Assembly (NCBI RefSeq): GCF_050389775.1
Contig: NZ_CP177148.1
Span: 1 to 64,000, forward strand
Reading direction: 5' to 3'
Length of the DNA: 64,000 nucleotides
DNA from: Marinibacterium sp050389775
GTDB taxonomy: Bacteria > Pseudomonadota > Alphaproteobacteria > Rhodobacterales > Rhodobacteraceae
Shown here: positions 58,577 to 64,000 of the stretch, one piece after another
Layout of the letters: every line of letters begins with the position of its first letter
How positions within the stretch are numbered: the first letter of the stretch is position 1
Program-made: the position numbers and the translations under genes
The notes under the pieces: model-generated
The model's database searches: none
The model's input: the letters and a program-made list of their open reading frames with translations, nothing else
What the model was told of the DNA's origin: nothing

Positions 58577-59737
58577 TCAGGACTTGAGAAGCGCCGCATA
58601 TTTCGGATCGAAGTTCCGCGCGATGGGCTCGGCCGCCGCGCCAAGCGCCACGACCCAGGGGTTGGCGTGGCCCACGACCAAACCGCCGCCGGCCTGGGCG
58701 GCCAGCCGCGACAGCAGCTCCTGCGGGGCGGTGCCGCAGAGGATGACGGCTTGCGGATCGATCACCAGGCGCAGCATCCGCGTTGCCCAGCCCAGCTGGC
58801 CGGCGGCGGTGGCGATCCAGTCCTGAAGCGCGAGATCATTGCGCGCCAGCACCCTCTCGATCTCGTCGAACATCTGGCCTTCGCTGAGGGAAATGCCGAA
58901 CCGGTCGCAGAACCCGGCCAGCCCGACCCGGTGTTCCAGAACCGCACCGTCGCCCGGTGACAGCGGGATCATCCCGATCTCGCCGGCATCGCCATGGCGC
59001 CCGCCGAACAGCTCGCCGTTCAGGATCAGCCCGGCGCCCAGCCCGTAACCCAGGTAGAGACAGACGGCGTTGCGCAGCCCATGGGCCCGGCCGGTCAGCC
59101 GTTCGGCAATGGCCGCGGCCCCGGCATCGTTCTGCAGCGCGACGTCCAGCCCGGTGGCCTCGGCCAGCCGGTCGGTCAGGTCGACCCGGTGCCAATGGGC
59201 CATGGTGTAATTGTCCTTGGCCGGCGCGGCGTCGGGGCCGAAGGGCCCGGGCATGGCGATGCCCAGCCCGACCAGCCGGTCGGCGGCCTCGGGCGCGGCG
59301 CGGGCCAGGGCGGTGCGGGTATCGGCCAGGAGGGTTTTCAGCGTGGCCAGCCCGGCCACCGGATCGCGGCTGCTCAGCGGCGCATCCAGCCGCAACACCA
59401 CCGCACCCTTGAGGTTCATCACGACCGTCCGGGCGACATTGCGATCGATCTGCAACCCGATCGACAGCGCGCCCATCGCCGCCAGGTCATAGGGGATCGA
59501 CGGCTTGCCCCGTCCGTCGGACACCGGGTCGCCGGCCACCAGCAGACCGCCTGATTCCAGCTCTTCGACGATGTTGGACAGCGTCTGCTTGGCCAGCCGC
59601 GTGGCCCGGGCCAAGGCGGCCCGGCTGAGCGGCCCGTTGACCCGGATCGCGTCGATCACTGCCCGACGATTGTGCGCCGCGGCGGCGCCGAGGCCCGAGC
59701 CAAGCACGGCGCGAATGGGGTTCCGGTGGTTCGACAT
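58577..59737 (-). CDS. ROK-family transcriptional repressor (NagC/XylR-like)
   Basis: 386 residues from the ATG at 59737. The N-terminal winged helix-turn-helix is VIDAIRVNGPLSRAALARAT, RLAKQTLSNIVEELESGGLL. The ROK sugar-kinase fold follows with LGIAMPGPFGPD, DAGAAAIAERLTG, YLGYGLGAGLILNGELFGGR and HGDAGEIGMIPL. The usual zinc-binding CxCGxxGC cluster is absent, so it is a degenerate ROK regulator. It faces the sugar ABC operon, with a matching palindrome between them. Confidence 0.9.
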   Translation of the reverse strand: MSNHRNPIRAVLGSGLGAAAAHNRRAVIDAIRVNGPLSRAALARATRLAKQTLSNIVEELESGGLLVAGDPVSDGRGKPSIPYDLAAMGALSIGLQIDRNVARTVVMNLKGAVVLRLDAPLSSRDPVAGLATLKTLLADTRTALARAAPEAADRLVGLGIAMPGPFGPDAAPAKDNYTMAHWHRVDLTDRLAEATGLDVALQNDAGAAAIAERLTGRAHGLRNAVCLYLGYGLGAGLILNGELFGGRHGDAGEIGMIPLSPGDGAVLEHRVGLAGFCDRFGISLSEGQMFDEIERVLARNDLALQDWIATAAGQLGWATRMLRLVIDPQAVILCGTAPQELLSRLAAQAGGGLVVGHANPWVVALGAAAEPIARNFDPKYAALLKS

Positions 59738-59775
59738 GAAAACATATTGACACCGCGATGCGGCCCCGACAATCA

Positions 59776-59798
59776 TTAAGTCCAATTGCTGGACTAAA
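59776..59798. promoter_or_regulatory. ROK-type operator between the regulator and the sugar ABC operon
   Basis: TTAAGTCCA, five bases ATTGC, TGGACTAAA: 8 of 9 positions of each arm are symmetric. It lies 39 bases from the ROK start and 71 bases before the binding-protein ATG, where a repressor can block both promoters. Confidence 0.65.
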
Positions 59799-59868
59799 AA
59801 TGAAAAAGGCTCCGGCAAGCGAATCTTCGGTATCCGCAGCCGTGGGTGCCCCAACAGGAGAGACACAG

Positions 59869-61098
59869 ATGAAAACGACCCTGAAGGCGGTGCTTCTGAC
59901 CGCCACCGCGCTGACCGGCACGGCCGCATTCGCGGAAACCGAGCTGAACGCGCTGTTCATGGCCCAGGCGGCCTATAGCGAGGATGACATCCGGGCGATG
60001 ACGGCGTCCTTCGAGGCGGCCAATCCCGAGGTCAAGGTGAACCTGGAATTCGTGCCCTACGAGGGTCTGCACGACAAGACCGTGCTGTCGATGGGCTCGG
60101 GCGGGGGCTATGATGTCGTGCTGTTCGATGTCATCTGGCCGGCCGAATACGCCCAGAACGGCATCCTTCTGGATGTGACCGACAAGATCACCGACGAGAT
60201 GAAATCGGGCATCCTGCCGGGCGCCTGGACAACGGTCGACTACGATGGCGCGTCCTATGGGCTGCCCTGGATCCTTGATACCAAGTACCTGTTCTACAAC
60301 AAGGACATGCTGGCCGAAGCCGGGATCGACACGCCGCCGGCCACCTGGGCCGAGCTGACCGAAGCCGCGACCCGCATCAAGGAGGCCGGCATCGTCGAAT
60401 ACCCCATCGCCTGGAGCTGGGCCCAGGCCGAAGCGGCGGTCTGCGACTATACCACCCTGCTGGCGGCCTTTGGCGGCGCGTTCATCGAGGACGGTGCACC
60501 GGCGTTTCAATCGGGCGGTGGCCTCGAGGCGCTGGATTACATGGCGGCCAGCCTCGAAGCCGGGCTGACCAATCCCAATTCGCGGGAATTCCTCGAAGAG
60601 GACGTGCGCGCTGTGTTCCAGAACGGCGATGCGGCCTTTGCCCTCAACTGGACCTACATGTACAACCTCGCCAATGCGTCGGACGAAAGCTCGGTCAAGG
60701 GCAAGGTCGGCGTGGTGGCCGCGCCGGGCGTCGAAGGCGTGTCGGAGCACAGCGCCGTCAACGGGTCGATGGGCCTGGGCATCCCGGCCACCTCGGAACA
60801 TCCCGACGAGGCATGGGACTACATCGTGCACATGACCTCGCAGCCGGTGCAGAACGACTATGCCCGCCTGAGCCTGCCGATCTGGGCTTCGTCCTATACC
60901 GACCCGGCGGTGACCGACGGCCAGGAAGAGCTGATCGCGGCGGCCGGTGAAGGGCTGGCGGTGATGTATCCGCGCCCGATGACCGCCAATTACCAGGAAA
61001 TGTCGATGGCCCTGCAACAGGGTATCCAGGAGGCCCTGCTGGGCATGGCCTCGCCGCAGGATGCGCTGGACGCCGCGGCCGAGAACAGCGGGCTCTGA
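59869..61098 (+). CDS. Carbohydrate ABC importer, periplasmic binding protein
   Basis: 409 residues from the ATG at 59869, with AGGAGA nine bases upstream. Signal peptide to GTAAFAETELNA. The SBP_bac_1 pattern is VKVNLEFVPYEGLHDKTVLS, YDVVLFDVIWPAEYAQNGIL, YGLPWILDTKYLFYNKDMLA with EAGIDTPPATWAEL, and GDAAFALNWTYMY. It belongs to the CUT1 class for oligo- or amino sugars. The SIS-domain enzyme in the operon points to an amino sugar or sugar phosphate. Confidence 0.92.
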   Translation: MKTTLKAVLLTATALTGTAAFAETELNALFMAQAAYSEDDIRAMTASFEAANPEVKVNLEFVPYEGLHDKTVLSMGSGGGYDVVLFDVIWPAEYAQNGILLDVTDKITDEMKSGILPGAWTTVDYDGASYGLPWILDTKYLFYNKDMLAEAGIDTPPATWAELTEAATRIKEAGIVEYPIAWSWAQAEAAVCDYTTLLAAFGGAFIEDGAPAFQSGGGLEALDYMAASLEAGLTNPNSREFLEEDVRAVFQNGDAAFALNWTYMYNLANASDESSVKGKVGVVAAPGVEGVSEHSAVNGSMGLGIPATSEHPDEAWDYIVHMTSQPVQNDYARLSLPIWASSYTDPAVTDGQEELIAAAGEGLAVMYPRPMTANYQEMSMALQQGIQEALLGMASPQDALDAAAENSGL

Positions 61099-61164
61099 TC
61101 CCGCCGGCGGGGCGCGCGTTCGGCGCCCCGCCATCCCCGATTTTTCCCAACCCCCCGGAGTCAG

Positions 61165-62049
61165 ATGTTCACAGACCGCCTCACCTTGCGGGCCTGGTTG
61201 CTGATGCTGCCGCTCGTGGCCGTCATGGTCGCCGTCATCGGCTGGCCCCTGGCCGACACGGTCCGCCTGTCCTTTACGGATGCGCGCCTGGTCGGCACCG
61301 GGGGCGAGTTCGTAGGCCTCGACAATTACACCCGGATGCTGGGCAGCCGGAACTTTGCCCGGGCGCTCTGGGCCACGCTGACCTTTACCTTCTGGTCGGT
61401 CGGGGCCGAGCTGGTGCTAGGCGTGCTGGTGGGCCTGTTGCTGAACCAGCGGTTCCACGGGCGGACCCTGTTGCGGGCACTGATGATCCTGCCCTGGGCG
61501 CTGCCCACCGTGGTCAATGCCACGCTGTGGCGGCTGATCTACAATCCCGAATACGGCGCGCTGAATGCCGCGCTGACCCAGATCGGCCTGCTGGATGCCT
61601 ACCAGAGCTGGCTGGGCCAGCCCGGCACGGCCATGACCGCCCTGATCGTGGCCGATGTCTGGAAGAACTTTCCCCTGGTCGCCCTGATCGCGCTGGCCGC
61701 CCTGCAGGCCGTGCCCCGCGACATCCAGGCCGCGGCGGTGTCGGACGGGGCCAATGTCTGGCAACGCTTCCGCTTTGTCACGCTGCCCTATCTCGTCGGG
61801 CCGCTGATGGTCGCGCTGGTGCTGCGCACGATCGAGGCCTTCAAGGTCTTCGACCTGATCTGGATCATGACCCGCGGCGGCCCGGCCAATTCGACGCGCT
61901 CGCTGTCGCTGCTGGTCTACCAGGAGGCCTTTGCCTTCCAGCGCGCCGGGTCCGGCGCATCGCTGGCCCTGATCATCACGCTGATCATCACCGTTCTGGC
62001 CGTGGCCTACCTGGCGCTGATGCGGCGGGCGGCCGGGGCACGGGGGTAG
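61165..62049 (+). CDS. Carbohydrate ABC importer, permease (MalF-like)
   Basis: 294 residues with six membrane segments: LLMLPLVAVMVAVIGWPLAD, LWATLTFTFWSVGAELVLGV with LVGLLLNQRF, LRALMILPWALPTVVNATLW and three more. The EAA-type loop is VPRDIQAAAVSDGANVWQRF. It is followed after 3 bases by the second permease. The family size and order are those of CUT1 systems. Confidence 0.93.
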   Translation: MFTDRLTLRAWLLMLPLVAVMVAVIGWPLADTVRLSFTDARLVGTGGEFVGLDNYTRMLGSRNFARALWATLTFTFWSVGAELVLGVLVGLLLNQRFHGRTLLRALMILPWALPTVVNATLWRLIYNPEYGALNAALTQIGLLDAYQSWLGQPGTAMTALIVADVWKNFPLVALIALAALQAVPRDIQAAAVSDGANVWQRFRFVTLPYLVGPLMVALVLRTIEAFKVFDLIWIMTRGGPANSTRSLSLLVYQEAFAFQRAGSGASLALIITLIITVLAVAYLALMRRAAGARG

Positions 62050-62052
62050 ACC

Positions 62053-62889
62053 ATGGAACATCGCCCGATCGCCCTGACGATCTTCATCCACCTGGCGGCG
62101 CTGATCGTTGCGCTGGTCGTGCTGGCGCCGCTGGCCTGGCTCTTCGTGATGAGCGTGTCGTCCAATGCCGACTTGTCGGCCAAGCCCCTGGCCTGGTGGC
62201 CCGAAACCTTTGATTTCTCGCGCTACCGGACCCTGCTGAACCGCGAGACCGGCCAGGCCTTCCTGGCCTCGCTGCGCAACAGTGTGGTTGTCGCCGGCAT
62301 GGCCACCCTGGCCGCGCTGGCCGTGGGCATCCCGGCCGGCTGGGCCGCCTCGCGCAAGCCCCAACTGGGCTGGACGCTGGGCGCCGTGATCGCCACCTAC
62401 ATGCTGCCGCCGGTCGCCCTGTCGGTGCCGCTCTACCTGATCCTGGCCCGGTTCGGCCTGCTCAACAATGTCTTCGGCCTGTCGCTGGTCTATCTCAGCA
62501 TCCTCGCGCCCTTCGTGACCTGGCTGCTGAAGGCCGGGTTCGACCCGATCCCGCGCGACCTGGAACAGGCTGCGGCGATGGATGGTGCCCGGCTGGATCA
62601 GCTGCTGCGCATCGTCATCCTGCCGCTGGCCCTGCCGGTCGTCGCCACGGCGCTGATCTTTGCCTTCCTGCTGGCCTGGGACGAATTCTTCTATGCCCTG
62701 CTCTTCACGTCCAACCAGGACGCCAAGACCCTGTCCGTCGCCATCGCCGATCTCGCCGGCGGCCGGGTGTCGGATTACGGCATGATCGCGGCCGCCGGGG
62801 TCATCGCCGCCCTGCCGCCCGTGCTTGTCGGCCTTCTCATGCAACGCGCCCTGATCTCGGGGCTGACCAATGGAGGTGTCAAAGGATGA
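62053..62889 (+). CDS. Carbohydrate ABC importer, permease (MalG-like)
   Basis: 278 residues with six membrane segments and the EAA loop IPRDLEQAAAMDGARLDQLL. AWDEFFYALLFTS and the tail RALISGLTNGGVKG are classical MalG features. It overlaps the SIS-domain gene by 4 bases. No ATPase gene is present before the window ends; it may be encoded further right or shared. Confidence 0.93.
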   Translation: MEHRPIALTIFIHLAALIVALVVLAPLAWLFVMSVSSNADLSAKPLAWWPETFDFSRYRTLLNRETGQAFLASLRNSVVVAGMATLAALAVGIPAGWAASRKPQLGWTLGAVIATYMLPPVALSVPLYLILARFGLLNNVFGLSLVYLSILAPFVTWLLKAGFDPIPRDLEQAAAMDGARLDQLLRIVILPLALPVVATALIFAFLLAWDEFFYALLFTSNQDAKTLSVAIADLAGGRVSDYGMIAAAGVIAALPPVLVGLLMQRALISGLTNGGVKG

Positions 62890-63905
62890 CACAGCTCGCA
62901 ACCCCGCCCGAAAAGCTGCAGCCGCTTTATGACGAAATGGCCCGCCAGATGCGCGACAGCCGGGCGTCGATCGCCGAGAACGCCACCCGCGCCGCCGAGA
63001 TCGCCGCGATGATCCGGGCCGATGGCCGGCTGGTGCTGCTGGGCATGGGCGGTTCGCATGCCGTCGGCCGGGTGCTGGAACCTTGCTACCGCGCCCTGGG
63101 CGTGGACACCGTGGCGCTGCCCCTGTCGGAACAGCTGGACAAGCCCCTGGACCTGGCCGGGCGCACGGTCATCGTGACCTCGCAATCGGGCGAAAGCGCC
63201 GAGGTCCTGCGCTGGTTCCGCGACGGGCTGAACCCGGCCCATACCTTTGGCCTTACGATGGAACCGGGCTCGACCCTGGCCGGGCTGGCGCCGTGCCTGA
63301 TCGGGGCAGGGGGCTCGGAAAAACCCTTTGCGGCCACCCGGTCGCTGACCGTCACCCTGTCGCTGCATGCCGCCGTGCTGTCCGAGCTGGGCGCCGATCT
63401 CGGCCCGGTGCTGGACGTGATCGACCAGTCCGCCACGGCCGATGTGCTGGGCGCGATCGACCACCTGGCCGGTGCGCGCTGCCTTGTCACCTCGGGGCGC
63501 ACGGCCCAGGGCGTGGCCGAGGCCATCGCGCTGGGGCTGACCGAATTGTCGCGGCTGCCCTGTTTCAGCCTGGAAGGCGGCCAGCTGCGCCACGGGCCGG
63601 TCGAGATGCTGAATGCCGATGTCGGGGTGGTCATGTTCCGCGATGCCGATCCCTCGGCCCGCTATGTCACCAGCCTGGCCGAATTCGTCGTGGCCAACAG
63701 CCCCTCGCCGCTGGTGATCTTCGATGCCTCCGGCCTGCCGCCGGTTGCCGGCGCCCACACGGTGACCTGCCCGACGGCCGCCGGGCTGGCCGGAGCCTTT
63801 GCCATGCTGCCCTCGGCCCAGCGGTTCATGGTCGATTTCGCCGCCTCGCGCATGCCCGACGCGGGCACGCCCCTGCGCTGTACCAAGGTGACGACGGTCG
63901 AATGA
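62886..63905 (+). CDS. SIS-domain sugar isomerase/deaminase (AgaS/GlmS-isomerase-like)
   Basis: 339 residues with two SIS domains. The first includes GRLVLLGMGGSHAVGRVLEP and VIVTSQSGESAEVLRWFRDG. The second includes CLVTSGRTAQGVAEAIALGL, TELSRLPCFSLEGGQLRHGP and VEMLN. The phosphosugar-binding Ser/Gln clusters (TSQSGES and SLEGGQLRHGP) match GlmS isomerase-domain and AgaS/FrlB-like proteins. It probably deaminates or isomerises the 6-phosphate of the imported sugar. It overlaps both neighbours, so it is cotranscribed. Confidence 0.88.
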   Translation: MTQLATPPEKLQPLYDEMARQMRDSRASIAENATRAAEIAAMIRADGRLVLLGMGGSHAVGRVLEPCYRALGVDTVALPLSEQLDKPLDLAGRTVIVTSQSGESAEVLRWFRDGLNPAHTFGLTMEPGSTLAGLAPCLIGAGGSEKPFAATRSLTVTLSLHAAVLSELGADLGPVLDVIDQSATADVLGAIDHLAGARCLVTSGRTAQGVAEAIALGLTELSRLPCFSLEGGQLRHGPVEMLNADVGVVMFRDADPSARYVTSLAEFVVANSPSPLVIFDASGLPPVAGAHTVTCPTAAGLAGAFAMLPSAQRFMVDFAASRMPDAGTPLRCTKVTTVE

Positions 63906-64000
63906 TGCCGCGCCCGCTTGCCACCGTCGGCAACGTCAATGTCGACCTGATCATGGGCCCGCTCGATCCCTGGCCCCAGCCCGGGACCGAGGTGCTCTGC
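63902..64000 (+). CDS. PfkB-family carbohydrate kinase, N-terminal start only
   Basis: The first 33 codons are in the window: an ATG at 63902 overlapping the SIS-gene stop (ATGA), then LATVGNVNVDLIMGPLDPWP. GNVNVDLI is the opening strand motif of ribokinase/PfkB kinases. It would phosphorylate the imported sugar before the SIS enzyme acts. The rest lies beyond the window. Confidence 0.8.
   Translation, partial: MMPRPLATVGNVNVDLIMGPLDPWPQPGTEVLC

Noticed and set aside
1..64000. tRNA, rRNA or riboswitch genes
   Set aside because: No cloverleaf, rRNA-like conserved stretch or recognisable riboswitch core was found by reading; a covariance-model scan would be needed to exclude small ones.

Overview
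The window is GC-rich DNA (mostly about 65% GC) from an alphaproteobacterium, most likely a member of the Rhodobacteraceae/Roseobacter group. Pointers are the repABC cassette, the mix of TRAP, TTT, Liv-type and ECF uptake systems, the Mo-hydroxylase operon and the many ATGA/TGATG gene overlaps. The repA-repB-repC cassette at 54.8-58.3 kb, with two perfect palindromes at the end of repC and a putative antisense RNA between repB and repC, says that this is an extrachromosomal replicon (plasmid or chromid). No rRNA or tRNA gene, CRISPR array or prophage was seen.

Layout. 0-9.6 kb, all minus strand: a FecI/FecR/HasR-like cell-surface signalling cassette with two matching ECF-type promoter motifs. 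It is followed by a large autotransporter with about 63 Pro-Thr-Glu tetrapeptides between passenger and barrel, an IalB-like periplasmic protein and, cut by the window edge, a glycosyltransferase resembling the GT60/PF11397 family. 9.6-10.4 kb: a sugar-permease remnant. 10.4-21.1 kb, minus: one apparent catabolic operon (CoxG-like protein, three-subunit molybdenum hydroxylase, complete Liv-type ABC importer, YciI-like protein, cupin, PhzS-like flavin monooxygenase) facing a TetR regulator. 22-26.2 kb: an insertion-sequence graveyard with one intact IS3-family element, several remnants and a lower-GC islet of two small envelope genes plus a nuclease gene broken by IS DNA. 26.4-28.1 kb: a malate:quinone oxidoreductase with a twin-arginine leader. 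28.5-28.9 kb: an integrase remnant.

28.9-34 kb: siderophore use (TonB receptor, periplasmic binding protein, siderophore-interacting flavoprotein, divergent TetR). 34-39.3 kb: an ECF importer operon flanked by two paralogous phosphoribosyltransferases, with a divergent LysR. 39.4-51.5 kb: a carboxylate/sugar-acid module with a TRAP importer, GntR/FCD regulator, SDR, RraA-like aldolase family protein, 2-oxoglutarate-semialdehyde dehydrogenase, TTT importer (TctCBA) and a second GntR regulator. 51.5-54.8 kb: sparse DNA with an 84-bp tandem repeat, a small membrane protein, a glutathione transferase with a strong palindromic operator, and a hexanucleotide repeat. 54.8-58.3 kb: repABC. 58.6-64 kb: a ROK regulator facing a sugar ABC operon (binding protein, two permeases, SIS-domain isomerase/deaminase, start of a PfkB kinase).

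Most interesting system: the iron/heme-type signalling cassette joined to an autotransporter with a mucin-like stalk and a GT60-like transferase. Known GT60 enzymes glycosylate hydroxyproline or threonine in proteins, so the transferase may decorate the stalk before export. That link is inference. The gene neighbourhood, the repeat and the transferase motifs are seen directly.
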